A stretch of DNA of 64,000 nt, taken from Spirochaetota bacterium. Its GTDB lineage: Bacteria > Spirochaetota > UBA4802 > UBA5550. This document shows positions 41,954 to 50,983 of the stretch, one piece after another. Within the stretch, counting starts at the first letter, position 1. Every line of letters starts with the position of its first letter. The position numbers and the translations under genes are program-made. The stretch is from the NCBI GenBank assembly GCA_016933025.1, contig JAFGBT010000014.1:62001-126000 (forward strand), given 5' to 3'. The notes beneath the pieces are model-generated. The model was not told the DNA's origin and did no database searches. It saw only the letters and a list, made by a program, of their open reading frames with translations.

Positions 41954-43066
41954 TCATTCAGCGTCAGACTGTGCCGGCCGTTCCTCGGTTTTCACTATCT
42001 GAGTGTCAATCCGGGTCAGGTCTATCAAGCCGTGATTGGCGGTGATATCAAAATCTGTATTATATTTTTTTGACAAAGATTGCACCAGCCGGAGGGTCGC
42101 TTTGGCCTCGCTACCCTCCTGTATATAGGGCTGGCATTTGATCGCCCTGTTCTTTCCTGCAACGGGAATGATTTTTATACGCTCAAGAGAATTGCCGGTA
42201 TAGTAGAACGCAACCGCGATGTTATCGCGCTCTATGTGATTGGTAAAACCGTTGATAAAATTGCCGAGTGAATAAACGACCGGCCTGCCGCGGTACATCT
42301 CGATGGCCTGAGGCCAGTGGGGATGGTGGCCGATAATGGCGTCTGCCCCCGCGTTGATTATCTCGCGGGCGAGCGCTTTCTGGTAGGGTTGAGGGTCATG
42401 AGTCTGCTCTATTCCCCAGTGAAGGGATATTATCACTATAGTGTATGTTTGTTTCCATATCGCGATGTCTTCCTTGATATCATCAAGACTGAGGCGGGCG
42501 ATGCCCGGCCTCACACTTGAAGCGTAATAATCGTTCGGCGGACGGTCGCAGTAGGAGAGCATGCATATCGTAACATCGCCCCGTCTTAACAGGACCGGCC
42601 GCCGGGCGTCGATGACGTTTTTTCCGCCCCCGGCGTGCCGGATATTGAGATGGTTGAGATACGCGATGGTGTCTTCCATTCCTTCTTTGCCGTAATCCAT
42701 CAGGTGGTTGTTCGATAGCGAGACAGCATCAAGTTTGAGGTCCCGCAGACAGCGGGCGCTCGAGGGATGAACGCGGAAGGTGTAGGCCTTGTCGGTATAG
42801 GGAAGGCCCCTCGATGTTATCGGCGCTTCCATATTGCCGATGACGTAGTCGTACCTGAGAAGATCGTTCTTAATTTTTTTAAAGGGATAATCGATCCCCT
42901 GCGCATGGATATGCTCTTCGGCCTCGTTCGCCAGTAGAATATCGCCCACGAACAGGATGGAAAACCGCTGGAGTATGTCCTCGGACGAAGGTATGACGAA
43001 GAACAGCGTTATGGCACTGAGTGCCGGGATAATGTAGAGTTTTATCGCTCTCCGTTTCATGGTCAT
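41954..43066 (-). CDS. CapA family protein (poly-gamma-glutamate capsule-type metallophosphatase)
   Basis: A protein of about 370 residues with an N-terminal anchor helix (RAIKLYIIPALSAITLFFVI) and a PGA_cap-type calcineurin-like domain: FVGDILLANEAEEHI, DYVIGNMEAPITSRG, VSLSNNHLMDYGKEG, LHWGIEQTHDPQPYQ and IIGHHPHWPQAIEMYRG are the metal and family motifs. The longest frame starts at 43096, but ATG 43066 or 43060 directly precedes the anchor helix. In Bacillus CapA takes part in poly-gamma-glutamate export; in this organism the substrate may differ, as no capB or capC is nearby. Confidence 0.85.
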   Translation of the reverse strand: MTMKRRAIKLYIIPALSAITLFFVIPSSEDILQRFSILFVGDILLANEAEEHIHAQGIDYPFKKIKNDLLRYDYVIGNMEAPITSRGLPYTDKAYTFRVHPSSARCLRDLKLDAVSLSNNHLMDYGKEGMEDTIAYLNHLNIRHAGGGKNVIDARRPVLLRRGDVTICMLSYCDRPPNDYYASSVRPGIARLSLDDIKEDIAIWKQTYTIVIISLHWGIEQTHDPQPYQKALAREIINAGADAIIGHHPHWPQAIEMYRGRPVVYSLGNFINGFTNHIERDNIAVAFYYTGNSLERIKIIPVAGKNRAIKCQPYIQEGSEAKATLRLVQSLSKKYNTDFDITANHGLIDLTRIDTQIVKTEERPAQSDAE

Positions 43067-43189
43067 AGTATTAGAGAGTAATGGCTTTCCTGTCAATTGG
43101 AAAGCATTTTTTTCGTATGTTTAATAATGAACCGCAAAGTTCTCGACATTCTTCGCATCTATTCACGGACTCATTGCGCTCAAGTGATA

Positions 43190-44317
43190 TCACCGCGCGT
43201 TTGCAAAGATCCACTGGTAGTATTTACGCACGTCCTGCATTGACATGCCGTACCCGAGATAGTTTCCGTCGATCCATATCTCAAAATGGAGATGGATGCC
43301 GTACATCTTTCCCTCTGCCTCTCCGGCCAGACCGGAATTTCCGGCAGTCCCTATGCGCTTTCCTTTTGATATGCGGCGTCCTTGTTTAATCCCGGGATCA
43401 ATGCTGGAAAGATGATTGTATGTGGTGACAATCCCGTTTCGATGATCAATCCAGACTTCCCGGCCGCCGAAGGCGTTCCGCATGTAGGTGCCCGGATGGG
43501 TCTGGTAATAGACGGCTCGGCGCTTCCATTCGTCGATGCCGATATGGACGTAATCGTGGTCTGCGCGGATTACGATCCCTTTATCCGCCGCGTAGACCGG
43601 GGTCGTTTCGGTCAATGATACGGGATCATACGAATTTTCGGTATGGTAGTTGTGGATGTCGATGCCGGAGTGGCGGCCCCCGCGGTATGAGCGCGGTGCG
43701 TTCGGGTACGAGTAATCCGATCGAGGCAGGTAGCCGTTACGAATGGGCAGGCAGATGCCCTTGAGGCGGTCGTCGTAGAACGTGAGTCTGGAGGAACCCA
43801 TATATATCTCGATTTCCGAGATTGCCGCGAAACCGTCTATCATTGCATCGACCGGGATGAATATCCTGAACGTACTCGCGTCAACGCCGGCCAGGTCGAC
43901 CTCCATCCTGCCTCCTTTTGCGTAGCCGAACGCCCCGATTCTTTTTATCCTGACGACGGTGTGATCGAACCATGCCTTGTTAAGGAACTGGAGCTTGAAG
44001 TATTTAAGAGTCGGGTAGTTGTCCTTTTTACCGGCATGCACGACGATCGAGGTGATAAGCCGCTTTGAACCGAAATCGACAGTAACCCACTGGGGGCCGG
44101 CTTTCCCGTCGGACATCCAGCAGGTATCGCGGTTAAAATCCATTACCCTGTTTACGCCGTTATTCACTCCGTAGCTCGAGCTTGCGCGGATAACGATGTT
44201 TCGGGCGGTGTTGTGGCCGGTTATGAGATAATCGGCGTCCTCGGCAGCACCAGCCGGGAATAATATCATTGATATGCAGCAGATAAGGAATATAAGTGAT
44301 ATTTTTTTTGAATTCAT
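43190..44317 (-). CDS. M23 metallopeptidase with N-terminal discoidin-like domain
   Basis: A secreted peptidoglycan hydrolase of about 375 residues. After the signal peptide (about 5-25, ending PAGAAE), residues about 45-165 look like a discoidin (F5/8 type C) domain: NIVIRASSSYG, DFNRDTCWMSDGKAGPQWVTVDFG, RIFIPVDAMIDGFAAISEIEI. The M23 domain follows, with HSGIDIHN and HLHFEIW supplying zinc ligands and a lysostaphin-like fold. The frame extends to TTG 44344; ATG 44317 is chosen because the signal starts there. It probably cuts cell-wall crosslinks or binds wall sugars through the discoidin part. Confidence 0.85.
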   Translation of the reverse strand: MNSKKISLIFLICCISMILFPAGAAEDADYLITGHNTARNIVIRASSSYGVNNGVNRVMDFNRDTCWMSDGKAGPQWVTVDFGSKRLITSIVVHAGKKDNYPTLKYFKLQFLNKAWFDHTVVRIKRIGAFGYAKGGRMEVDLAGVDASTFRIFIPVDAMIDGFAAISEIEIYMGSSRLTFYDDRLKGICLPIRNGYLPRSDYSYPNAPRSYRGGRHSGIDIHNYHTENSYDPVSLTETTPVYAADKGIVIRADHDYVHIGIDEWKRRAVYYQTHPGTYMRNAFGGREVWIDHRNGIVTTYNHLSSIDPGIKQGRRISKGKRIGTAGNSGLAGEAEGKMYGIHLHFEIWIDGNYLGYGMSMQDVRKYYQWIFANAR

Positions 44318-44347
44318 GATACTGTCGCTAAAATTGACGCTCAACAG

Positions 44348-44381
44348 AATTAAAATGCCGGCCAGGCCGGCATTTTAATTC
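44348..44381 (-). terminator. Perfect inverted repeat after the OmpA-like gene
   Basis: GAATTAAAATGCCGGCC and its exact complement flank a one-base centre at 44348-44381, with AT-rich stem ends that give U-rich tails in both directions. It lies about 75 bases after the OmpA-like stop. Confidence 0.7.
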
Positions 44382-44456
44382 ATAATGCTTGTTCTTGGTT
44401 GCGGCTGTTGGGGATTATGGGGATCCCATTTGGCCGTAACGCGTTATTAAATGATG

Positions 44457-44954
44457 TCACTTGGGCACTATGACGAAAGAAACCCTTCTCTGCTGGGGCG
44501 CAGTCGTGGCATAGCCGGCGAGAGGTTGGGACGAACCGACACCACGATACGTGATCTTGTTCGTCTTCAGGCCCTGTCCCGCAAGGGCGTTGTACACGGC
44601 TTTCGCCCTGTCGCGGGAAATTTTCAGGTTGCCCGGCTTGTCCCCTTCCGGATCTTCCGGGCCTCGGGAGTCCGCGTGCCCGCGGCACTCCATCACATAA
44701 CCGTCGGGGAGCTTGTCGAGTATGCTGCTGACTATGGGCGCAGCCACTTTGGCCCATTTGTTCCAGTTCATAGGCTCGATCGTAGAGCTTTTATACGCAA
44801 AACCGGTCACCGGGTATTTGGCCAGCTGCGCATTCGAAGCTGAGACGACAGCGTTACCGGCATCCCCAACATCAGTAGATTTAACTTGCTCACCGCAGGC
44901 GATGAAAGAAATCGCAATAATAATAACGCCGATTAACAGAATGGACTTTTTCAT
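44457..44954 (-). CDS. OmpA-family peptidoglycan-binding lipoprotein (Pal-like)
   Basis: A 165-residue lipoprotein: signal MKKSILLIGVIIIAISFIAC with Cys20 as lipidation site, a short linker, and an OmpA C-terminal domain (about 60-165). The peptidoglycan-binding motif is GHADSRGPEDPEGD ... LKISRDRAKAVYNAL, ending QRRVSFVIVPK. It probably links the outer membrane to the wall like Pal, though no tol genes are adjacent. SD GGAGGG precedes the ATG. A TTGACA (45012-45007 on the minus strand) with only a weak -10 lies in the AT-rich upstream gap (44955-45211), which holds no other feature I can see. Confidence 0.88.
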   Translation of the reverse strand: MKKSILLIGVIIIAISFIACGEQVKSTDVGDAGNAVVSASNAQLAKYPVTGFAYKSSTIEPMNWNKWAKVAAPIVSSILDKLPDGYVMECRGHADSRGPEDPEGDKPGNLKISRDRAKAVYNALAGQGLKTNKITYRGVGSSQPLAGYATTAPQQRRVSFVIVPK

Positions 44955-45211
44955 GGTATTCCCTCCTGAAAAAATGTTTTAATACAATGGGTAATAAGAA
45001 TAGATTTGTCAAATAAAAAAATAATAATTATAATATCTTCCTATTTAATATTTTAAAGTTTTGTTTGTAACCTTTTTAATTTGTTATATTATTGTGCATA
45101 TTTGTTACAGTAATAAAATCAGGCATTTTTGGCGATTTTAAGTACGCGGTTAGTTTGGAGACATTAAACGCCTATTTAGTGATATTATCATAGAAGTTTA
45201 ACATTGCCCGA

Positions 45212-45589
45212 TTAGTATCTTATTTGATCAAGCCGTTTCATTCCCCGGTCAGTGATGGCAAGCTCGAAAACCTCGGTAGGTGAAAATACCTCCAGTGCGT
45301 CCCACCGTGCGGGTTCTTTCAGAATGAGCGACATCTCATCCGGAGTCAGGTCGCGTTCTGACTCAAAGGCATACAGATCCTCCTCCTCGCGGCGGTAGCG
45401 CGACCTGACAGGCCTGACCAGACCCTCGGCAATCATCGAGCCGATAATGTTACTGGTGCATTTCAGCGCGTCGGCTCTGGAAAGGTTTTTTCCCCTCGTT
45501 ATGATGTCGTTATACACCTGTAGTATACTGACATTGCAATCTCCGGCCTCGATTAGAATACCTTCTTCAATTTCGACGATATTTATCAT
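45212..45589 (-). CDS. Hypothetical 125-residue cytoplasmic protein
   Basis: No family is recognised. The frame is open to 45865, but ATG 45589 has GAGGGG just upstream and the sequence before it looks non-coding (mixed low-complexity composition). The product is acidic and helical (MINIVEIEEGILIEAGDCNV, then IITRGKNLSRADALKCTSNIIGSMIAEGLVRPVRS), with a winged-helix-like feel and a C-terminal FELAITDRGMKRLDQIRY. It stands alone on the minus strand. Confidence 0.5.
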   Translation of the reverse strand: MINIVEIEEGILIEAGDCNVSILQVYNDIITRGKNLSRADALKCTSNIIGSMIAEGLVRPVRSRYRREEEDLYAFESERDLTPDEMSLILKEPARWDALEVFSPTEVFELAITDRGMKRLDQIRY

Positions 45590-45759
45590 AACAACCCCTC
45601 TTTTATGTGTTTTTGATGAACAGGATATGCCGCTGCTCCTCATATGGGGGTATACGATCCAGAAAAGGGATTGATGAAAAAATTTTTTGCATACAATGAT
45701 TTTTTCGGTCTGCGGGATGCGAAAGCTGAATTGAGCCGCAAGCAACATGTTCCCCGGTT

Positions 45760-46650
45760 TCAGGGTATATGCCGTTCTATGAATTCCCCAATCTCCCGTA
45801 TCGACTGACGCGCCTGCGGGAGCATGAAGGCCATGGCCTGGAACACATGGATCATTTTTGGCCATATTTTCAGCTCAACGGCAACGCCCGCGGCTGACGC
45901 CTTTTCAGCGACGCGGCGCGAATCATCCAGGAGAACCTCGTCCATGCCGACGTGAATGAGCAGCGGAGGCAGGCCGGCAAAATCCCCGAACAGGGGAGAG
46001 ATGGACGGGAGCGAGAGGTCTTTTTCAGCGGCATAGTGCCGCGCGAAGTCGGCGACTACTCGCGGCGGAAGCATCGGGTCTCTGCGCGCATTTTCCTTCA
46101 TGGACGAGCCGGAGCAGGTCAGGTCGGCCCAGGGAGACATGCATACCGCGCACGCGGGCAGGGTGAGCTTCCGGTCCCTGAGCTTCTGGAGAAGCGCCAG
46201 CGTGAGGCCGCCGCCCGCGGAATCGCCCATGACCGCAATGCGGGAAGGATTGATTCCGCTCTCCAGAAGCCAGCGGTATGCGGAAATCGCGTCATCGACA
46301 GCCGCGGGGTGAGGATGCTCCGGAGCGAGACGGTAGTCGACTGACAGCACACGGGCGGCGCATGTCCTCGCAAGGCGGCAGGCCAGGTCGCGATGGGTTT
46401 TCGGAGAGCAGAGGACGTATCCTCCGCCGTGAAAATACAGGATGATCCTGCCGGCGTCCGCGCCTTCCCAGCCGACCCATTCCGAGGGGACCCCGCCGGC
46501 GTCCTCCGGCACGACCACGCACTTCCGGGGAAGCTTGACGTATTTCGCGACCATGCGCTCTTCCCATTTTCTCATGCCGCGGTATTTCGCGGCGTCCGTC
46601 TTTCTGCTGTAGTGGCGGATTATCATTCTTGCTATGGCATATTTGATCAT
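45760..46650 (-). CDS. Alpha/beta hydrolase, hormone-sensitive-lipase type esterase
   Basis: A 296-residue esterase of the HSL family. The oxyanion motif is HGGGY (74-78), the nucleophile elbow is GDSAGG (S144), and VDYRLAPEHPHPAAVDD is the family block after the oxyanion loop. The acid (in MDEVLLDDS) and His (KMIHVFQ) complete the triad. It has no signal peptide, so it acts inside the cell. The substrate is probably a short acyl ester; the neighbours give no hint. Confidence 0.92.
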   Translation of the reverse strand: MIKYAIARMIIRHYSRKTDAAKYRGMRKWEERMVAKYVKLPRKCVVVPEDAGGVPSEWVGWEGADAGRIILYFHGGGYVLCSPKTHRDLACRLARTCAARVLSVDYRLAPEHPHPAAVDDAISAYRWLLESGINPSRIAVMGDSAGGGLTLALLQKLRDRKLTLPACAVCMSPWADLTCSGSSMKENARRDPMLPPRVVADFARHYAAEKDLSLPSISPLFGDFAGLPPLLIHVGMDEVLLDDSRRVAEKASAAGVAVELKIWPKMIHVFQAMAFMLPQARQSIREIGEFIERHIP

Positions 46651-46753
46651 CAGCCGGGTTCCTCTGTGTTTTTATTAGTCAGCAGAACCGTCTGCGCCGC
46701 CGGTTCTGCTGGTACCGCTGTTTCGGGCTGTGCGGCCGTCCTCTTCGGGTGCG

Positions 46754-47086
46754 CTACTGCCTGGTGTATGTGATGCCGTCGAGCACCATGACTATCCTGC
46801 CGCCGGCCGGTTTCGGTTTTTGCGTTATCTTCATGGTCGATTTGAAGGGGCCCATGCCGATGGTGAGCGAGTCACCGGCGATGGTCGTCCTGCCGCCGGT
46901 CACCGAAGTGCTTGATGTCTTCACATCGCCGCTGCCGTCAAAGTAAATGGTGACAAAGGTCCCGTCATCGGCGACCCACTTGCCCGCAAATACCTTCTGA
47001 TCAGCGGTAAGGGGGATCTTCTTGCCGCAGCCGGTGAGGGCGGCAGCCACGATAAATGAAAGGATAAGTGTCGCTGCTTTTTTCAT
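46754..47086 (-). CDS. Small lipoprotein of unknown function
   Basis: A 110-residue lipoprotein with signal MKKAATLILSFIVAAALTGC, lipobox LTGC (Cys20). The mature part is strand-like (GKWVADDGTFVTIYFDGSGDVKTSST, then SLTIGMGPFKSTMKITQKP), resembling small lipocalin-like periplasmic domains, but no family is assigned. SD AAGGAGG is well placed. A promoter candidate lies at 47184-47211. Confidence 0.75.
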   Translation of the reverse strand: MKKAATLILSFIVAAALTGCGKKIPLTADQKVFAGKWVADDGTFVTIYFDGSGDVKTSSTSVTGGRTTIAGDSLTIGMGPFKSTMKITQKPKPAGGRIVMVLDGITYTRQ

Positions 47087-47183
47087 CAGTTCCTCCTTGA
47101 TGAAATTGTTCTCAGGGACGGGTCCCCGATCGCGCCGAAGAGATGTCGGTATCCGGTAAGTGCCCGGGGCGTTTGCGCAATCG

Positions 47184-47211
47184 ACTCTACTCTATTTAAT
47201 AGCGCTGTCAA
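47184..47211 (-). promoter_or_regulatory. Candidate promoter of the small lipoprotein gene
   Basis: TTGACA (47211-47206, minus strand), a 16-base spacer and TAGAGT (47189-47184), about 100 bases before the ATG. The rest of the 47087-47393 gap shows nothing else. Confidence 0.4.
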
Positions 47212-47393
47212 TGATTAATTATCTGCACGCGATCAGGATGCGCTATGTGCTATTATGCGTAAAAGCGCCCGTTTTATTCATGATAATTTTTAACCAGCAG
47301 CGCAGATGAGATTGTTGTGGTCGATAATAATTCGACGGACATGGCAGAAGAGGTATGTATGGCTCAATCATAAATCCAACTATATGGGTAACG

Positions 47394-48065
47394 CTACCAC
47401 ACGTATGGGATCAGCCTGTACCTCACCTGTTCCGCGTAGTCCGCGTATCCCTCCAGCTCGGCCTGGAGTGTTTTATCCTCAAGGGCTGTGCGTATTATCA
47501 TTATGACGACTGAAAAGGCCGCGAGGATCAACCCGTAGAGAGAGCCGAGTACCAGCGGAAGCGTTATGGAAGAAATGTTGAAACCGACATACCCGGGGTG
47601 CCGCACGAAGCGGTAGGGCCCGCCGGTCGCGACCGCGTGACCCTGTTCGGTCTGAAGGCGCACCATGGTTGAAAAAAACCTGTTCGACACCATTGCCCAG
47701 GTGGCGAGCAAAAACCCGAGCAGGAATAGTATCAGGCTTATGATATGTATGACAGCGGCCAGATCAGGGCTCCACATAAACCGGTAATCCAGGCCGGCGA
47801 CAACATACACGCCCAGCATCGGGACGGCGCCCAGGGTGGTCAGCACCTTGTCCCATTTCTTGACGTTATCCTTTTTACGGCCGCGCTCCTCGATCACATC
47901 CCGGGGAAGTACGATGGAATTGACTATCAGCAGGCATATATATGCGCAGATCATTACCCATGCCCATAGCCATTTGACGGTTCCAGCCGATAAGAATAGC
48001 AAGCCAGATTGAACAATAAACCAGAAAAGGATCTGGGCGTAGCGTTTTGAGATGTTTTTGTTCAT
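47394..48065 (-). CDS. Isoprenylcysteine carboxyl methyltransferase-like membrane protein
   Basis: A 223-residue integral membrane methyltransferase-like protein with about five helices and the ICMT/PEMT signature GGPYRFVRHPGYVGF (about 148-162), followed by LEDKTLQAELEGYADYAEQVRYRLIPYVW, the usual C-terminus with the SAM-site Glu. In bacteria such proteins methylate unknown lipids or small molecules. It stands alone; SD is a weak GAGG. Confidence 0.88.
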   Translation of the reverse strand: MNKNISKRYAQILFWFIVQSGLLFLSAGTVKWLWAWVMICAYICLLIVNSIVLPRDVIEERGRKKDNVKKWDKVLTTLGAVPMLGVYVVAGLDYRFMWSPDLAAVIHIISLILFLLGFLLATWAMVSNRFFSTMVRLQTEQGHAVATGGPYRFVRHPGYVGFNISSITLPLVLGSLYGLILAAFSVVIMIIRTALEDKTLQAELEGYADYAEQVRYRLIPYVW

Positions 48066-48490
48066 GGTCGGGCCTCTGTGCTCTCTCTCAGCGAGGGCTA
48101 TAGATTTATGCTTGTGAACGATGTAAACAACTACATTTAAATTTTACACGCCTGTCCAGATCTTTTTGCATATCAGGGCCCTGCCGGTGTGCCATACCTA
48201 CTGTAGATAAGAGTTATTGTGTCACATCCAGAGGTACTGGTGCGGCCGTAATTTCCACCGATATTGATGCTTACATTATATCTAAATGATAATTATAGTT
48301 TTTAGAAGCCTCTTTTTTTATTATTCCATATGTATTCTGAATAATTTCACGCAATATTTATAAGAAATTCAATAATTTGTTTTGATATACGTTTTTTAAT
48401 ATATATACTATATATTATACTAAAAATAAGCATAAAATATATATTAATTTTAAACTTGAATCTTTTATTATCATCCTGGAGGAGAAAATC
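48066..48490. other. AT-rich 425-base upstream region of the chemoreceptor gene
   Basis: The left end is G+C-moderate and holds a direct repeat copy (48151-48178). From about 48270 it is very AT-rich, with several TATA-like stretches (48395-48445) but no clear -35. A strong SD (GGAGGAG) sits at its end. No ORF or riboswitch was recognised. Confidence 0.4.
48151..48178 (+). repeat. Direct repeat, left copy flanking the chemoreceptor gene
   Basis: CCTGTCCAG-AT-CTTTTTGC followed by CAG within ten bases. It matches the right copy at 49827-49854 in 17 of the first 19 positions. Confidence 0.5.
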
Positions 48491-49783
48491 ATGAATTTCA
48501 TTTCAAAAAGATACATAGACCATGACTTTGTAATTCAAAAGAAATCGCTGTATCTCTTTATAATCCTTATTGTATCATTTGTCATGCTAGTGGGAATGAG
48601 CACCGTGAATTTCATTGCCGGGGAGATAACTCCGGCACTTGCGCAGATTATAAGCGCTGTTGTAACATTATTATCTGTATTGTTTTTATTAAAGGGTAAA
48701 TATAATATATCTGTACACGTATTTTTGGCAATATGTGTAGTTGCCATGACAGGCGCGGCTCTTCAGACACCCGGGGGCGGAGGTTTTTATTCTGTTATGG
48801 TTTTTTTTGCATATATGGTTTTAACCGCATTTTTATTTTCTACAAGGCTTGTGGCCACATTGATAACTGTATTTTTTATTGGTGTTCAGGTCGCCTATTA
48901 TTTTAAATCTTACAGTGAAGGAACTGACCTGAATTATCTGAATAAAGCCATAGGAGCGGCAATACCTGCACTTATATTTATTTATGTAATCACTCTTTTG
49001 ATTGTAAACACTCTTAACAGTGCCAATGCTAAAATGAGAAATGTCTTAAAAGAACTTAATGAGCTCGTACATCAATTATCAGCCTCTTCTGAAAATATGA
49101 AAGCAACCTCTGCAAGTCTAAGCGAAAGCTCAAATGAACAGGCCTCAAGCGTTGAAGAGATATCCTCTTCAATGGAGGAGATGGGATCAACAATCATGCA
49201 GAACGCTTCTAATGCGAAAAATACGGATGAAATTGCCAGGAAGACATCTCAGCAGGCAGAGAAAGGGGGGAGAGCTGTTCAGGGCACAGTTGAGGCAATG
49301 AAAAAAATTACTGAAAAAACCAAACTCATTGAAGATATTGCAGCAAAGACTAACATGCTGTCCCTGAATGCCTCAATAGAAGCCGCCCGGGCGCAGGAGC
49401 ACGGCAAGGGATTCGCGGTTGTGGCAAGCGAAGTGCGTAAACTTGCTGAAAGCAGTCAGGTACTGGCCAAGGAGATAAGCATGCTTTCTGGGGAGAGCGT
49501 AAAAATATCAGAGGAAGCGGGTAAGATAATAGAGGAGATTGTGCCTGATATTAAAAAGACCGCTGATCTTGTGCAGGATATTGCTATGGCTTCCGGAGAA
49601 CAGAACAGCGGCGTTCAGCAGATCAATGACGGATTAAACCAGCTTACAATGACGACCCAGCAAAACGCCGCGTCTTCAGAAGAACTCGCATCAGCTGCCA
49701 GTGAACTAAATGAAAATATTGACAGGGTCAGAAACTTAATGAACACTATTGAACAGGATCAGGAAATTGCAGATTCCGCTTGA
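48491..49783 (+). CDS. Methyl-accepting chemotaxis protein with a six-helix membrane sensor
   Basis: A 430-residue chemoreceptor. Residues about 18-175 form six hydrophobic helices with almost no periplasmic domain, so the sensor is probably membrane-embedded. There is no HAMP domain. The cytoplasmic signalling domain (about 195-425) contains the hairpin tip [41 protein letters not shown], which binds CheA/CheW. It has glutamate/glutamine-rich methylation helices. The gene is AT-richer than its neighbours and is flanked by direct repeats, suggesting acquisition. No che genes are in the window. Confidence 0.93.
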   Translation: MNFISKRYIDHDFVIQKKSLYLFIILIVSFVMLVGMSTVNFIAGEITPALAQIISAVVTLLSVLFLLKGKYNISVHVFLAICVVAMTGAALQTPGGGGFYSVMVFFAYMVLTAFLFSTRLVATLITVFFIGVQVAYYFKSYSEGTDLNYLNKAIGAAIPALIFIYVITLLIVNTLNSANAKMRNVLKELNELVHQLSASSENMKATSASLSESSNEQASSVEEISSSMEEMGSTIMQNASNAKNTDEIARKTSQQAEKGGRAVQGTVEAMKKITEKTKLIEDIAAKTNMLSLNASIEAARAQEHGKGFAVVASEVRKLAESSQVLAKEISMLSGESVKISEEAGKIIEEIVPDIKKTADLVQDIAMASGEQNSGVQQINDGLNQLTMTTQQNAASSEELASAASELNENIDRVRNLMNTIEQDQEIADSA

Positions 49784-49826
49784 TTGGAATTTGTGAGATT
49801 TATAATTTATCGTTAAATTTAAACCC

Positions 49827-49854
49827 CCTGTCCAGCACTTTTTGCTTGCCAGAG
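49827..49854 (+). repeat. Direct repeat, right copy flanking the chemoreceptor gene
   Basis: CCTGTCCAG-CA-CTTTTTGC followed by CCAGAG, 43 bases after the stop. See the left copy at 48151. Confidence 0.5.
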
Positions 49855-49943
49855 ATCTCACGATGGGCTCGACCAGATTCCTACAAGGCACATTCCATCT
49901 TCTGAACCGGGCTGGTTGGTGTAGAAAATTCTTGGATAATTAA

Positions 49944-50981
49944 CTATTTCCCGTGCGGCAGCAGAATGACTTTAATCGAATCTGACGCTTCCGCCACGAG
50001 TTTGAATCCCTTGCCGGCCTCGTCGAGTGGGAGCCGGTGGGTAATCATGTCCTCGACAGGCACGCGCCCGGCGTGGATGAGATCGATGGCGACCATCAGG
50101 TCCGCCGGGCTACCGCCGTACGAGGGCAGGAGCGTGATGCCGTTGCGCCAGAAGTCGTTGATCGGGACCGGCAGGTTGACGCCGGGCTGGGTCGGCGCGA
50201 AGCAGAGGATCGTGCCGCCGCGGTCGACCGACTGGAGGGCCTGCTCGAAGGCCGGCAGGGCTCCCGCGCACACGATCGCCAGGTCGGCGAGCCTGCCGTC
50301 ATTGAGCTCCTTTACCTTTGCGGGTACGTTTTCGCTTGCGTTGATTGCGGCGTCTGCCCCGAATTTTTTCGCCGCATCAAGGCGGTGTTTGTTGATGTCG
50401 GTCGCCAGTATGCGTCCGGCACCCAGGGCCTTGGCGAGCGCTATGTGAAGCAGACCTGACATGCCGCTTCCCAGCACGAGGACGCTCTGGCCGGGAAGGA
50501 GCCGGGCGACCCTCTGGCCCCGCACCACGCAGGCGAGGGGCTCGATAAAGGTCCCCTGATCGAAAGACATTTCATCCGGGAGAACAAACACGCCCCGGTC
50601 GACGTTGAGCTCGGGCACGCGGAGGTATTCGGCGAACCCGCCCGGGAAAAAGTTCGTGGTGTGCAGGGTCTCGCAGGCGGTGTGGTTGCCGGTCAGGCAG
50701 TAGCGGCAGGTGTTGCATGGTATGTGATGAGACACGAACACGCGGTCGCCGACCTTGTACTGTTTAACATGCTCGCCGGTCTTCACAACCTCACCGGCAA
50801 TCTCGTGGCCGAGAACAATGGGCGCCTTCTTGATCCGGTACCACTCCATCACGTCGCTGCCGCAGATGCCGCTCGACATGACCTTGACCAGCATCTCCCC
50901 TGGGCCGATTTCGGGGACCGCCATCTCCTCGATCCTGACGTCCCGGTTGTTGTAGTACATTGCAACGCGCATCATACTCAC
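49944..50981 (-). CDS. Zinc-dependent medium-chain alcohol dehydrogenase
   Basis: A 345-residue MDR-family dehydrogenase (sorbitol/threonine dehydrogenase type). Catalytic zinc ligands are C40 (SSGICGSD), H59 and E60 (GHE); the structural zinc loop has C89, C92, C95 and C103 (CNTCRYCLTGNHTAC). The NAD(P) site is VLGSGMSGLLHIALAKALG. The first start is GTG 50981; ATG 50975 is also possible. It follows the LsrF-like aldolase by only a few bases, so the two probably act on the same, unidentified, sugar- or polyol-like compound. Confidence 0.9.
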   Translation of the reverse strand: MSMMRVAMYYNNRDVRIEEMAVPEIGPGEMLVKVMSSGICGSDVMEWYRIKKAPIVLGHEIAGEVVKTGEHVKQYKVGDRVFVSHHIPCNTCRYCLTGNHTACETLHTTNFFPGGFAEYLRVPELNVDRGVFVLPDEMSFDQGTFIEPLACVVRGQRVARLLPGQSVLVLGSGMSGLLHIALAKALGAGRILATDINKHRLDAAKKFGADAAINASENVPAKVKELNDGRLADLAIVCAGALPAFEQALQSVDRGGTILCFAPTQPGVNLPVPINDFWRNGITLLPSYGGSPADLMVAIDLIHAGRVPVEDMITHRLPLDEAGKGFKLVAEASDSIKVILLPHGK

Positions 50982-50983
50982 GT

